The notes: generated by a model from the sequence alone, not told the origin. Shown: positions 1 to 8,723, numbered from the stretch's first letter. The stretch is 46,074 nucleotides of DNA from Bacillus sp. T33-2 (GCF_002860205.1 NZ_PGVB01000037.1:1-46074); one strand, 5' to 3'. Translations and numbers: made by a program.

Positions 1-178
1 AGGAACGGATATAGCTTCCGATTGTTTTGCTGGTCCGCTTGAGGATGGCGGCGATTTCCTGGTCAGATTTCCCCATCAGGTGCAGACGAATCGCCTGGTA
101 ACGTTCATACATACGACGGGTTTTTTCGCCTTTAAGTCTATTTTCAACCTCTTGTAATTCGTCAACATTGGATTTCAT
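1..178 (-). pseudogene. IS630-type transposase, N-terminal part, cut by the window edge
   Basis: Reading the minus strand from the ATG at 178 gives 59 codons beginning MKSNVDELQEVENRLKGEK and containing a helix-turn-helix (about residues 22-55, with the stretch LMGKSDQEIAAILKRTSKT). This is the look of the winged-helix DNA-binding domain at the N-terminus of IS630/Tc1-mariner transposases. The DDE catalytic domain would lie outside the window, so it cannot be said whether the element is intact; the pseudogene type only records the truncation by the window. It sits directly upstream of hpf, where competence or flagellar genes lie in B. subtilis, which suggests an insertion at that junction. 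Terminal inverted repeats were not identified. Confidence 0.6.
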
Positions 179-300
179 GACATTTCACCGCCCATTCAGG
201 ATAAGTCTCTATTTCGACGGGTGATATGCAAAAATCCTTCTGAATTACGAAGAAAAACTTAAGTTCAATCTATATAGCTCAAACAGAAAAATTTATTGCT

Positions 301-325
301 CTCCTGCCCAGGCAGGGGAGTTTTT
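301..325 (+). terminator. orphan rho-independent terminator
   Basis: CTCC-TGCC pairs with GGCA-GGGGAG (small bulge), followed by five T. No plus-strand gene precedes it inside the window, so it probably belonged to a gene displaced by the neighbouring transposase. The rest of 179-434 shows no coding signal. Confidence 0.55.
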
Positions 326-434
326 AATTAAGGATGGATTGCATACTTATGAACAATGGGTCATTTTTTGCACCCGGATTTCCACTAAATACGTTGTGAC
401 AAACTTGTCAAATTTTCGACAAAATATTTCAACC

Positions 435-460
435 GTTTTAGCAGGAATTAGGCAGGGTAA
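435..460 (+). promoter_or_regulatory. sigma-B type promoter of hpf
   Basis: GTTTTA at 435-440 and GGGTAA at 455-460 with a 14-bp spacer match the general stress sigma factor consensus (GTTTaa, N12-15, GGGtAt). It lies 46 bp upstream of the hpf start. The B. subtilis orthologue yvyD is known to be sigma-B controlled, so the sequence and the known biology agree. Confidence 0.75.
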
Positions 461-506
461 ACTAGAAATGTATTTACATAGCCTTTACAAAAGGAGGATC
501 TAACTT

Positions 507-1052
507 ATGAATTATAACATTCGTGGGGAAAACATTGAGGTAACTCCGGCAATTAGAGATTATCTTGAAAAGAAAATTGCCAAGCTTGACCGTTATTTTA
601 CAGAATCACCGGATGCAAGTGTAAACGTGAACCTGAAAGTTTATCCTGATAAAAAATCCAAAGTGGAAGTAACGATTCCAATGCCAAACCTTGTCCTCCG
701 CGCTGAAGAAGCTAACGAAGACATGTACGCTGGAATTGATTTAATTACTGATAAATTAGAGCGGCAAATCCGCAAGCACAAGACAAAAGTAAACCGCAAG
801 TTCCGTGAAAAAGCGAATGTGAGGGAATATGCACCGATCTTCACCGAGGTCGACCAGCATGAGGAAGAAGAAGACCTGGAAGTTGTCCGTACAAAGAGCT
901 TCGACCTGAAGCCAATGGACAGTGAAGAAGCCATCCTGCAGATGAACATGCTCGGCCACAACTTCTACGTCTTCACAAACGCCGAAACGAACCGCACAAA
1001 CGTGGTCTACAAGCGTAAAGACGGCCGGTATGGTTTGATTGAAGCGCAATAA
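507..1052 (+). CDS. hpf: long-form ribosome hibernation promoting factor
   Basis: 181 aa, the length expected of the long (Firmicutes) form. Residues about 1-100 form the S30AE/HPF domain that binds the 30S decoding region (start MNYNIRGENIEVTPAIRDYL). An acidic linker (about 110-125, rich in EEEED) is followed by the C-terminal dimerisation domain (about 125-181) that joins two 70S ribosomes into inactive 100S particles in stationary phase or stress. The start is supported by AAAGGAGG 10 nt upstream. A sigma-B type promoter precedes it and a strong terminator follows, so it is a single-gene unit. In B. subtilis it is next to secA; here secA lies 19 kb further on. Confidence 0.97.
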   Translation: MNYNIRGENIEVTPAIRDYLEKKIAKLDRYFTESPDASVNVNLKVYPDKKSKVEVTIPMPNLVLRAEEANEDMYAGIDLITDKLERQIRKHKTKVNRKFREKANVREYAPIFTEVDQHEEEEDLEVVRTKSFDLKPMDSEEAILQMNMLGHNFYVFTNAETNRTNVVYKRKDGRYGLIEAQ

Positions 1053-1076
1053 ACCAGTAAGCAAAATGATGCACGC

Positions 1077-1106
1077 AAACGCAGTCCTATATAGGGCTGC
1101 GTTTTT
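1077..1106 (+). terminator. terminator of hpf
   Basis: ACGCAGTCC and GGGCTGCGT form a stem (one G-T pair) closed by a short AT loop and followed by five T, 25 bp after the hpf stop. Confidence 0.85.
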
Positions 1107-1165
1107 CATCTTTTTAACAACCATCCAGTTTTGCACAAAAGTCTGAGCGTTATTTGGTCTCTACT

Positions 1166-1193
1166 TCGACAAAAAACACGCGTATATTATAGT
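1166..1193 (+). promoter_or_regulatory. possible sigma-A promoter of the PTS regulator gene
   Basis: TCGACA (1166-1171) and TATAGT (1188-1193) are separated by 16 bp, 55 bp before the start codon. Consensus agreement is moderate. No antiterminator-type RAT hairpin was recognised. Confidence 0.4.
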
Positions 1194-1247
1194 TAAAGAA
1201 AAACGTACTTTTTTGCACAAATGAAAGTGCAAAGGAGGTAACTTGCA

Positions 1248-3362
1248 ATGGCTTTAGATCAACGAAGTAGCGCAATATTATCACATCTGGTCCAGGCTGA
1301 CTCGTATGTACCTGTGAAAGAACTGGTGGATAAATTCAACATTTCACGGCGAACTATTTATTACGATGTTGAGAAGATTAATGGATGGCTTAAGGATAAC
1401 AAGCTTCCGCTGGTCAGTCATGTAAGGACTGCAGGTTTTTACCTCGATAAGTCTGCGGCTGAAGCAATCCCTGAAATGCTTGGGAAATTGAAAGCGTGGC
1501 AATACGAGTACACCACAAAAGAACGAAGGGCATGGCTTGCCATTTATGTAATGGCAAGAGAAGCACCATTATTTCTTGAGAACCTTATGGGAAAAACGAG
1601 GGTTAGCCGAAATACGACTATTGAGGATTTAAAGTGCCTAAAGGACGAACTCACTCGATTTCAACTGCAGCTTGATTTTGACCGGCGGGATGGTTACATT
1701 GTGCGCGGGGAAGAGGAGGAAAAGCGAAAGGCAATTGTTTTTTACTTGCAGCATGTCATTTCAGACAAGCACTGGCAAGTGAGTGGGCCAGTAATTCCTG
1801 TTTTTCTGAGTAATGGTGGGGATGAGAATGCCCAAGGTGTTTGGGAATTTGAAAAACTAATGGCCATTGAAAAAATTCTGGCTGAGAGTGAAAAAGAATT
1901 AAATATCCAATTTACTGATGAATTTGTTCAAAGCCTTGCGTTTCGTCTGATGTTGTTCGCCCGACGTCTTTCCAGGGGAAAAAGGGTAACTATTGATCCG
2001 GTTGAAAAAGAAGTACTGAACGAATCAACAGCATATCAGGTAGCTCAGAGAATCGCCGGCAAGCTGGCAATCCTTTTTGACATCAATTTTCCGAAGGATG
2101 AAACCCTCTATATTACAAAGCATCTATTAAGTTCACGTATTCAGTTTTCGGAACATTCAAGCATTGATATGGATGATGCACACAGGTTGGATGAAGTAGT
2201 TTCAAAAATGGTGACAGATTTTCAAAGGTATGCCTGTGTCGTCTTCCAGGATCGTGTTGAAATGGAAAAGATTCTTCTCATGCACGTTAAGCCTGCATTT
2301 TACCGTGTGAAATATGGTCTTGAGGTTGAAAATAATGCAACTGAAATGATCCAGAGGAAATACAACGATATCTTTTTAATTACCAGAAAAGTCATACATC
2401 ACTTGGAGGAGGCTGCCGGGAAGGAAGTTAACGACAATGAAACAGCATTGATAGCTGCCCATTTTGGTGGATGGATGAGAAAGACTGGTGCAAAACCAGC
2501 GATACGTAAACGTGCACTTGTTGTTTGCACCAAAGGTGTAGGCACGTCCAGATTACTGCAACAGCAGCTTGAAGGTCTGTTTTCAACGATAGACATTATC
2601 GGAAGCGTATCACTGCGTGAGTATGAACAATTTGACTATGATGCTGACTTTATCTTTTCCACGATTCCACTGGACGGTAAAGATAAGCCGGTTTATGTCG
2701 TCAGCCCGATTTTGACGGACGCAGAAAAGGAAAATCTTCTGAAACAAGTGAACATATCGATGGGTACAACCACAGAGCAGAGGACATCAGTTGAAGCACT
2801 TATCAGCATCATGAAAAAGCATGGACGAATAAATGACCTTGAATCGTTGAAAAAAGAATTGAAACAATACCTTTATCAGCCAGCTCCTATGGTTATGGCA
2901 GCACATAAGCCATCTTTATGTGATCTGTTGCAACCGCAGAAAATCCAATTTATCGATGAGGTGGCTGATTGGCAGGAAGCCATAAGAATAGCAGCTCAAC
3001 CGTTACTGAAAGAAGGATCCGTTACAGAAAAATATATTCACGCCATGATTGAGTCCATACAGAAAATGGGTCCGTATGTCGTCATCGCCCCAAAGGTGGC
3101 CATTCCACACGCACGGCCGGAAGATGGTGTTAATAAGCTTGGGATGAGCTTGCTGAAACTGTCACACGGGATACCATTTTCCAAAGCAGGAACACATGAT
3201 GTTAACTTGGTCGTCGTCTTGGCTGCTATAGACGGTGAGGCACACTTGAAAGCACTTTCACAGTTGTCAAAGATGCTTTCATGCAGTGAAAACATCGAGC
3301 AGTTGATCAAAGCTGAAACTCCTCAAGTTATGCTGGATTTTGTCAATGCCTATTCAGTCTAG
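1248..3362 (+). CDS. BglG/MtlR-type PRD transcriptional activator with PTS EIIB and EIIA domains
   Basis: 704 aa. Domain order: N-terminal DeoR/HTH_11-type helix-turn-helix (about 5-60), a second HTH-like region (about 115-135), two PTS regulation domains (about 190-400), a gat/ula-like EIIB domain with the phosphorylatable Cys427 in a VVCTKGVGTSR loop, and a mannitol/ascorbate-type EIIA domain with His621 in a PHARPEDGV motif. Such proteins activate sugar PTS operons when their PRDs and EII-like domains are dephosphorylated or phosphorylated by HPr and the cognate EIIB. The start is fixed by AAAGGAGGTAAC 7 nt upstream. It precedes EIIA-EIIB-EIIC genes on the same strand, 43 bp apart, and very likely controls them. 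The EIIA motif is identical to that of the separate EIIA that follows, suggesting a shared origin. Confidence 0.93.
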   Translation: MALDQRSSAILSHLVQADSYVPVKELVDKFNISRRTIYYDVEKINGWLKDNKLPLVSHVRTAGFYLDKSAAEAIPEMLGKLKAWQYEYTTKERRAWLAIYVMAREAPLFLENLMGKTRVSRNTTIEDLKCLKDELTRFQLQLDFDRRDGYIVRGEEEEKRKAIVFYLQHVISDKHWQVSGPVIPVFLSNGGDENAQGVWEFEKLMAIEKILAESEKELNIQFTDEFVQSLAFRLMLFARRLSRGKRVTIDPVEKEVLNESTAYQVAQRIAGKLAILFDINFPKDETLYITKHLLSSRIQFSEHSSIDMDDAHRLDEVVSKMVTDFQRYACVVFQDRVEMEKILLMHVKPAFYRVKYGLEVENNATEMIQRKYNDIFLITRKVIHHLEEAAGKEVNDNETALIAAHFGGWMRKTGAKPAIRKRALVVCTKGVGTSRLLQQQLEGLFSTIDIIGSVSLREYEQFDYDADFIFSTIPLDGKDKPVYVVSPILTDAEKENLLKQVNISMGTTTEQRTSVEALISIMKKHGRINDLESLKKELKQYLYQPAPMVMAAHKPSLCDLLQPQKIQFIDEVADWQEAIRIAAQPLLKEGSVTEKYIHAMIESIQKMGPYVVIAPKVAIPHARPEDGVNKLGMSLLKLSHGIPFSKAGTHDVNLVVVLAAIDGEAHLKALSQLSKMLSCSENIEQLIKAETPQVMLDFVNAYSV

Positions 3363-3405
3363 AAATAAACAGGTCACGTAAATTGTACAGAGAGGATTTT
3401 TCACC

Positions 3406-3846
3406 ATGAAGTTTTTAGAAAAGAATATGGTAGCACTGAATTTGGATGTATCATCCCCAGAAGCTGCAATCAGGGCTGCCGGGCAATTATTAGTAGAAGC
3501 GGATGTGGCAGAGGAGAAGTATACCGATGCCATGGTTGAATCCTACCAGAAGAATGGCCCTTATTTTGTTCTTGCACCGCAGATAGCCCTTCCGCATGCC
3601 CGTCCGGAAGACGGTGTAAAGGAGGCGTCAGTAGCATTTGTACGGCTAAAAAATCCGGTAGTTTTCGGAAACCCTGCAAATGATCCAGTAAAATTTGTCT
3701 TTGCACTTGGTGCTTCCTCAAGCGGGGAACATCTTAAGATTTTGCAAAAGCTGCTGGAGCTCTTGAACATCCATGAAAACATTGAAAAACTTGGTACTGT
3801 AAATTCCTATGAAGAACTGAACCAAATTATGAGGGGGAAACAATGA
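3406..3846 (+). CDS. PTS EIIA component, ascorbate/mannitol type
   Basis: 146 aa, a complete PTS_EIIA_2 domain. His64 in the PHARPEDGV motif is the expected phosphorylation site, receiving phosphate from HPr and passing it to the EIIB encoded next. The sequence resembles SgaA/UlaC more than the fructose enzymes. The ATG follows AGAGAGGATTTTTCACC. Its last codons overlap the start of the EIIB gene, which argues for translational coupling. Cytoplasmic. The substrate cannot be deduced from EIIA alone. Confidence 0.92.
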   Translation: MKFLEKNMVALNLDVSSPEAAIRAAGQLLVEADVAEEKYTDAMVESYQKNGPYFVLAPQIALPHARPEDGVKEASVAFVRLKNPVVFGNPANDPVKFVFALGASSSGEHLKILQKLLELLNIHENIEKLGTVNSYEELNQIMRGKQ

Positions 3847-4112
3847 TGAAAATTTTATGCGTGTGTGGACTTGGACAAGGAACAAGCTTGATTTTGAGAA
3901 TGAACGTAGAAACAGTGTTACGTGATCTCGGAATTACAGCAGATGTGGAGAATACGGATGTGTCATCTGCCTCAAGCATGGCTCCAGATTATATTATCAC
4001 CAGCAACGAATTGGCCCAGACTTTGGCAGGCACCACGGCAAAAGTCATCGTAGTCAATAATTACTTTGACCTTGGCGAAATCAAGGCATCACTGCGGAGT
4101 CAACTGACTTAG
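3843..4112 (+). CDS. PTS EIIB component, ascorbate type (UlaB-like)
   Basis: 89 aa. The N-terminal phosphate loop CGLGQGTS contains Cys8, which corresponds to the phosphocysteine of UlaB/SgaB and galactitol EIIB proteins. Two in-frame ATG codons (3843 and 3846) are possible; both sit after GAGGGGGAAAC, inside the end of the EIIA gene. It transfers phosphate from EIIA to the sugar carried by EIIC. It lies between EIIA and EIIC with 26 bp to the next gene. Confidence 0.92.
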   Translation: MMKILCVCGLGQGTSLILRMNVETVLRDLGITADVENTDVSSASSMAPDYIITSNELAQTLAGTTAKVIVVNNYFDLGEIKASLRSQLT

Positions 4113-4138
4113 TAATAAATAAAAATGGGGGAAAGAAA

Positions 4139-5434
4139 ATGGAAATAATCAAATGGGTTGCAACAAATGTTTTTGGTACACCTGCGATTCTTCTCGGCTT
4201 TATCGTACTCCTTGGATTGCTGCTTCAAAAGAAAAACTCCAGCCAGGTTGTCAGCGGCACTTTTAAAGCAATTATTGGTTTCTTGATAATCGGTGCTGGT
4301 GCCGGCGTTATTGTAAACGCTTTAATGGTATTCGAACCGATGTGGAAGGAAGTATTTAACCTAAAGGGAGAGTCACTAGGCAAGTTCATGGGCCAGGAAG
4401 CTTTTAACGTCAAATATGGCAGTGCCGTAACTCTTGCGATGACGTTAGGATTCCTTATTAATGTGCTTCTTGCAAGATTCACAAAGTTTAAATACATCTA
4501 TCTGACTGGCCATATGATGTTCTGGACCACAACCGTCTTTGCGGGGATTGTTGTACATTCTGTCGGTGACGTTTCTTTTGGGAAACTAGTAATATTTTTA
4601 TCTATCTTGATGGGGCTATATTGGACCCTTCAGCCAGCTCTCACACAGCCATTCATGCGTAAAATCACTGGTAACGACAACATAGCGCTTGGGCATACAT
4701 CTGCATCGGTTGCATTGCTTGCTGCTCTTGCAGGCAAGGTTGCAGGAAACAAGGAAAATGATTCTGAAAAAATCAAATTGCCAAAAGGCCTAGAATTTCT
4801 GCGGGACTCCAACGTTATCACAGCTTTGACAATGGGGCTTCTTTTCCTGATTGGTGCGATAATCCTCTCTACGAAAGACACTGAGGCAGCCAAGGAACTG
4901 ATAGCAAAATCAGGCGAGCAGAACTTTATCATTTATTCTATCATTCAATCATTTACCTTCGCCGGAGGAATTGCGATCGTGTTGCTCGGTGTACGGATGT
5001 TCATTGGGGAAATCGTTCCAGCCTTCAATGGGATTGCGACTAGATTAGTTCCTGGTGCAAAACCTGCGCTTGACTGCCCGATCGTATTCCCTTACGCGCC
5101 GAATGCCGTAATCCTCGGTTTCGTAGGTGCATTCGCAGGGGCAATAATCTGGCTTGTTGTCTTGGGCAACACGGTAAGCTATGTGTTCGTTCCAACGATG
5201 ATCGTTCTGTTCTTCCATGGTGCGACAGCTGGTATTTTCGGTAATGCGACAGGCGGTGTGCGTGGTGCTTTGATGGGCGGATTCATTACTTCGACAGTTG
5301 TGGCATGGGGCCAATATATTATGGTGAAAATGCTGATCTCGAACACTGTTCCTGATACTGCGATGTGGGCGGCAGACTCTGACATGTTCATTCTCGGCCC
5401 GGTCGTAAAATTCCTTGCACATTTATTCTTTTAA
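4139..5434 (+). CDS. PTS EIIC transporter, ascorbate-specific family (UlaA/SgaT-like)
   Basis: 431 aa, strongly hydrophobic with about ten or eleven membrane segments and the soluble loop around residue 200 rich in Lys and Asp. Family features include the N-terminal FGTPAILLGFIVLLGLLLQKK region and the later CPIVFPYAPNAV and FGNATGG segments, all typical of the UlaA fold. It should translocate and phosphorylate the substrate with the two preceding proteins. L-ascorbate is the family archetype, but no ascorbate-6-phosphate lactonase (UlaG) or UlaD/E/F homologue is present; the downstream enzymes fit another sugar-acid or amino-sugar derivative. The RBS is GGGGGAAAG. Confidence 0.92.
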   Translation: MEIIKWVATNVFGTPAILLGFIVLLGLLLQKKNSSQVVSGTFKAIIGFLIIGAGAGVIVNALMVFEPMWKEVFNLKGESLGKFMGQEAFNVKYGSAVTLAMTLGFLINVLLARFTKFKYIYLTGHMMFWTTTVFAGIVVHSVGDVSFGKLVIFLSILMGLYWTLQPALTQPFMRKITGNDNIALGHTSASVALLAALAGKVAGNKENDSEKIKLPKGLEFLRDSNVITALTMGLLFLIGAIILSTKDTEAAKELIAKSGEQNFIIYSIIQSFTFAGGIAIVLLGVRMFIGEIVPAFNGIATRLVPGAKPALDCPIVFPYAPNAVILGFVGAFAGAIIWLVVLGNTVSYVFVPTMIVLFFHGATAGIFGNATGGVRGALMGGFITSTVVAWGQYIMVKMLISNTVPDTAMWAADSDMFILGPVVKFLAHLFF

Positions 5435-5443
5435 TCTAGTACA

Positions 5444-5478
5444 AGTAAAAGGGCATTCCGATGCCCTTTACTTTTTAC
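5444..5478 (+). terminator. terminator between EIIC and the catabolic genes
   Basis: AGTAAAAGGGCAT and ATGCCCTTTACT form a long stem with a four-base loop, continuing into TTTTT. It may uncouple PTS expression from the downstream enzymes or allow partial read-through. Confidence 0.8.
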
Positions 5479-5539
5479 CATTTCATCACTTCGTTAATTC
5501 ACACCACAATTTAACAAAAAACATGGGGGGGTTGCCATC

Positions 5540-6532
5540 ATGAGTTTTATCCGAACATTGCGCGGGGACATCATGCCCGAGGAATTAGGATTTACGTACT
5601 CTCATGAGCATATCATCTGCCGTCCTGCTTTCTGGGAGGAAAGAGGCGAAAATGACCTGTTGCTTGATGATGAGGAAAAGTCCAAGAAAGATGTTCTTGA
5701 TTTTAAGCAGCACGGTGGAAAAGCTATCGTCGATGCAACAGCAGTTGACTATGGCAGGGATGTAAAAGCTGTCAAGAAAATTTCTGATGACCTTAATATT
5801 CATATTATCGCGACTGCTGGTTTTAATAAAAGCTTTCTATGGGATGCGAAAATCAAAGACGACTTAAAACCGATCATTGGGGATTACTCCACTTATACCG
5901 ACTGGATTGATTCCAAAAGCATAAATGAGCTGGCAGATTTTGTCGTGAGTGAAGTGGAACAGGGCCTTGAGGCCACAACATTTAAAGCAGGACAGGTGAA
6001 ATTCGGGACAGGCTACAACCGAATCACTCCATTGGAGGAAAAAACGCTGCGGGCAGTGGCCCGGGCCCACCATGAAACAAAAGCGCCACTTCATTCCCAT
6101 ACTGAAGCGGGAACAATGGGCCTTGAACAAATAGAGCTTTTAAAAAGTGAAGGTGTGGACCTCTCGTTTATGAGCTTCGGCCATATGGATCGAAATCCTG
6201 ATCCTTATTATCATGAACAAATTGCGCGGACAGGTGCATACCTATGCTTTGATGGCATTGGGAAAATAAAATACGCACCCGAAAGTACGAGGATAAATTG
6301 CATCCTGGAGCTCGTGAGGAAGGGTTATGAAAATCAAATATTAATCAGCGGTGACACGGCTCGTAAGTCCTATTACAAACACTATGATTATGGTCTGGGG
6401 CTTGAATATATAATCGCCAAGTGGGTTCCTCGTTTTATTGATGACGCAAACCGCCAGGGGTTTGACGGCACCGCCCTTGTACATAAATTCTTTATAGAAA
6501 ATGCAGCGAGATGCTTCAGGTTTGCAAAATAG
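5540..6532 (+). CDS. phosphotriesterase-family metal-dependent hydrolase (lactonase-like)
   Basis: 330 aa, an amidohydrolase-superfamily TIM barrel of the PTE/PHP group. Visible metal ligands: HEH at residues 22-24, a Lys in the TTFKAGQVKFG segment (candidate carbamylated lysine), His in LHSHTEAG, His in SFGHMDRN and Asp in LISGDTARKS. Members act as lactonases or phosphodiester/phospholactone hydrolases; the natural substrate is unknown here. Placement after a sugar PTS suggests a phosphorylated sugar lactone. The ATG follows GGGGGGG at a normal distance, and the next gene starts within about 12 bp of the stop. I recall a similar PTE/creatininase/aldolase neighbourhood in enterococci. Confidence 0.88.
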   Translation: MSFIRTLRGDIMPEELGFTYSHEHIICRPAFWEERGENDLLLDDEEKSKKDVLDFKQHGGKAIVDATAVDYGRDVKAVKKISDDLNIHIIATAGFNKSFLWDAKIKDDLKPIIGDYSTYTDWIDSKSINELADFVVSEVEQGLEATTFKAGQVKFGTGYNRITPLEEKTLRAVARAHHETKAPLHSHTEAGTMGLEQIELLKSEGVDLSFMSFGHMDRNPDPYYHEQIARTGAYLCFDGIGKIKYAPESTRINCILELVRKGYENQILISGDTARKSYYKHYDYGLGLEYIIAKWVPRFIDDANRQGFDGTALVHKFFIENAARCFRFAK

Positions 6533-6544
6533 GGAGGAATGACT

Positions 6545-7282
6545 TTGAAATTTCAAAACGAAAATTCCTTTGAGGTGAGAGCCAAAATTCAAACAGTTAA
6601 GGTAGCTATCCTGCCAATCGGTGCGGTAGAGGCACATGGGCCTCATTTGCCGCTGGGCACGGACAATTATCTGGCCGAGAGACTGGCTGAAAGGGTGGCC
6701 AGTAAAACTGAGGCATTTGTATTGCCTACATTGCCGTACGGACAGGTATGGAGTCTTAAAAATTTTCCGGGAAGCATAAATATCAGTAATGAATCCCTGG
6801 TCAGTTTTTTATTTGACATGGGAGTGAGCCTTTATGAGCAGGGATTCCGTGTTTTTGCGGTAATTAATGGCCATCTGGGCAATGCCCCAGCCTTGAAGGA
6901 AGCGGCGCGGAAACTATATAGCAGGTATCCGGATTTTAAGGTTCTTTATCTCTTTTATCCTGGAACGAAACGAATTACGGAGGAAGTGCGGGAAACAAAG
7001 TCTTCACATGCTACATACTTTCATGCGTGTGAAATAGAAACATCATACATGCTGTACCTGGCCGAAGAATATGTTGATATGTCCAAAGCGATAACAGATA
7101 TACCACATATCCCACTCATTGCAGACGTGAAACCTACACCTTGGGAGGAATTCACCAATTCGGCTGTGCTGGGGGATGCAACGCTTGCTACGAAAGAAAA
7201 AGGTGAAAAAATAATCGAAGTGGCCATTGAAAATATGGTCACATTGATTGAAGGTGCTAAAGATGAACTTAACAGATCTTAA
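6545..7282 (+). CDS. creatininase-family amidohydrolase
   Basis: 245 aa from the TTG at 6545. The ATG at 6539 also opens the frame but touches the GGGAGG Shine-Dalgarno, whereas the TTG has a 7-nt spacing. Metal-ligand motifs of the creatininase/FAPy-deformylase superfamily are visible: EAHGPHLPLGTDN near the N-terminus, NGHLGNAP in the middle and HACEIETS later. Members open cyclic amides or hydrolyse formamides. In this operon it could open a lactam-like or amide intermediate made from the imported sugar; that is inference. The end overlaps the next gene by 20 bp, so the two are probably translationally coupled. Confidence 0.85.
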   Translation: MKFQNENSFEVRAKIQTVKVAILPIGAVEAHGPHLPLGTDNYLAERLAERVASKTEAFVLPTLPYGQVWSLKNFPGSINISNESLVSFLFDMGVSLYEQGFRVFAVINGHLGNAPALKEAARKLYSRYPDFKVLYLFYPGTKRITEEVRETKSSHATYFHACEIETSYMLYLAEEYVDMSKAITDIPHIPLIADVKPTPWEEFTNSAVLGDATLATKEKGEKIIEVAIENMVTLIEGAKDELNRS

Positions 7283-7982
7283 TAAACTTGCTGACTTTTT
7301 ACTCTTTAACTTTTTGGCAAAGGACAGGCAAAATGCACAGGACATTATTGAAGCAGGTGACGGATACATCGTACCCGGCATAGTGGCGTCCGATTTCCAG
7401 TGTATTGAGGATGCAATCAACAAGGTTAAAGAATTGAAGGAAGTGGCCCCTGTCGTAAGCATCGGCTTAGGTGAGGGGGGAAATCCGGCTAACTGGGAAA
7501 AGGTATTGAAAATATCGGCTCGTTCCAACCCAGGCCATATTAACCAGCCGTTTGATAAATCAAGCTACTCCAGAGGTTACTTGCAGACGGTGGGTGCGGA
7601 ACAGGTTGTGAATGGGCTGGTGGCACCAGCTGGAAGAATCGGCTATGTGAAACTTGCCGCAGGCATAGAGTTAAAAGCTGAAGAACTTGTTACACTGGCC
7701 ATTTCAATGGGGATTCAATCCATTAAATTTATGCCTTTAAACGGCTTGACGCATTTAGAGGAACTCGTCTATTTAACAAGTGTTGCCGCAGAACAGGGAA
7801 TCATGGCAATTGAACCAGCTGGCGGCATTTCATCGGCCAATATTGCAGAAATAGTGAATGCTGTCCGCAACACTGGAATCCCTGTCTTCATGCCGCATAT
7901 TTTCGGATCGACGATAGACAAAGCATCTGGCCGCACGATACCGGAGGAAGTCGCAAACATAATGCAAAGAGTGAGGGGATGA
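7263..7982 (+). CDS. KDGP aldolase-family protein (DgaF-like)
   Basis: 239 aa from the ATG at 7263, which has AAGGTG 6 nt upstream inside the preceding gene; a TTG at 7248 also opens the frame. The protein resembles the KDGP_aldolase family (DgaF of Salmonella and EF_0839 of Enterococcus): GYIVPGIVASDFQ near residues 35-50, a lysine in QSIKFMPLNGL that is the likely Schiff-base residue, and EPAGGISSANI near the C-terminus. These enzymes split 2-keto-3-deoxy-6-phosphogluconate into pyruvate and glyceraldehyde-3-phosphate. This is the best clue that the operon degrades a sugar acid or amino-sugar acid. No DgaE-type dehydratase is seen nearby. Confidence 0.85.
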   Translation: MNLTDLNKLADFLLFNFLAKDRQNAQDIIEAGDGYIVPGIVASDFQCIEDAINKVKELKEVAPVVSIGLGEGGNPANWEKVLKISARSNPGHINQPFDKSSYSRGYLQTVGAEQVVNGLVAPAGRIGYVKLAAGIELKAEELVTLAISMGIQSIKFMPLNGLTHLEELVYLTSVAAEQGIMAIEPAGGISSANIAEIVNAVRNTGIPVFMPHIFGSTIDKASGRTIPEEVANIMQRVRG

Positions 7983-7988
7983 TCAATA

Positions 7989-8723
7989 ATGCTTACTCAA
8001 TACTTTGAAAAAGCAGTAGAAAAAATAAAATTGGTTGAAACAAACGAAAAAGTAAATTTGCAAACAGCGGCTGAAAAAGTGGCGGACACCATCCGCAACG
8101 GGGGCATCGTCCAGCTGTTTGGCTGCGGGCATTCTCATATCCTGACTGAAGAAGTATTTTACCGTGCCGGAGGCCTTGTCCCTATTAAACCGATATTTGT
8201 GGAACCGCTGATGCTTCATGAGGGAGCATTAACATCTTCACATTTAGAGCGGCAAAATGACTATGCTGATCGTTTTCTAAAAGAACAGGATATTCGGCAG
8301 GAAGATTTGGTGTTTGTATTATCAACTTCAGGGCGTAACCCGGTTCCAGTTGATGTTGCAAATGCCGCCCGGGAAAAAGGTGCATATGTGGTTGGTATTA
8401 CTTCGCTGGAGTATTCCCAAAGCCAGCCTTCGCGCCATAAAAGTGGCAAACACCTGTATAATTCTGTCAATCTTGTGATTAACAACTACTCAGCAAAAGG
8501 AGATGCGGCACTTTCTTATGACAAAGTGGACGTGCCGTTTGGCCCAACATCGACCGTGGTTGGTGCTGTCATCCTGAACGCCATCTTTGCCGAGGCTATT
8601 AAGCAGCTGGCTGACAACGGGGATGAACCGCCAATCCTCCTCAGTGGGAATATTGATGGGGCAGACGACCATAATAATTTGTTGATAGAAAGGTATAGAC
8701 ACAGGATAGCGTTATTATCGTAA
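7989..8723 (+). CDS. SIS-domain protein, UPF0309 family
   Basis: 244 aa. A sugar-isomerase (SIS) fold is indicated by FGCGHSH (about residue 41), the Ser/Thr-rich phosphate loop LSTSGRNPVPVDVA (about 117) and the C-terminal GPTSTVVGAVILNAIFAEA helix. SIS proteins bind phosphosugars as isomerases, deaminases or regulators; UPF0309 members have no firmly assigned reaction. It is the last gene of the PTE-creatininase-aldolase run, 6 bp after the aldolase, so an isomerase or deaminase step on the phosphosugar is plausible. A terminator follows at 8820. Confidence 0.85.
   Translation: MLTQYFEKAVEKIKLVETNEKVNLQTAAEKVADTIRNGGIVQLFGCGHSHILTEEVFYRAGGLVPIKPIFVEPLMLHEGALTSSHLERQNDYADRFLKEQDIRQEDLVFVLSTSGRNPVPVDVANAAREKGAYVVGITSLEYSQSQPSRHKSGKHLYNSVNLVINNYSAKGDAALSYDKVDVPFGPTSTVVGAVILNAIFAEAIKQLADNGDEPPILLSGNIDGADDHNNLLIERYRHRIALLS

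Noticed and set aside
3406-5434. True L-ascorbate utilisation operon (ula)
   Set aside because: No UlaG lactonase, UlaD decarboxylase, UlaE or UlaF homologue is present; downstream enzymes belong to other families.
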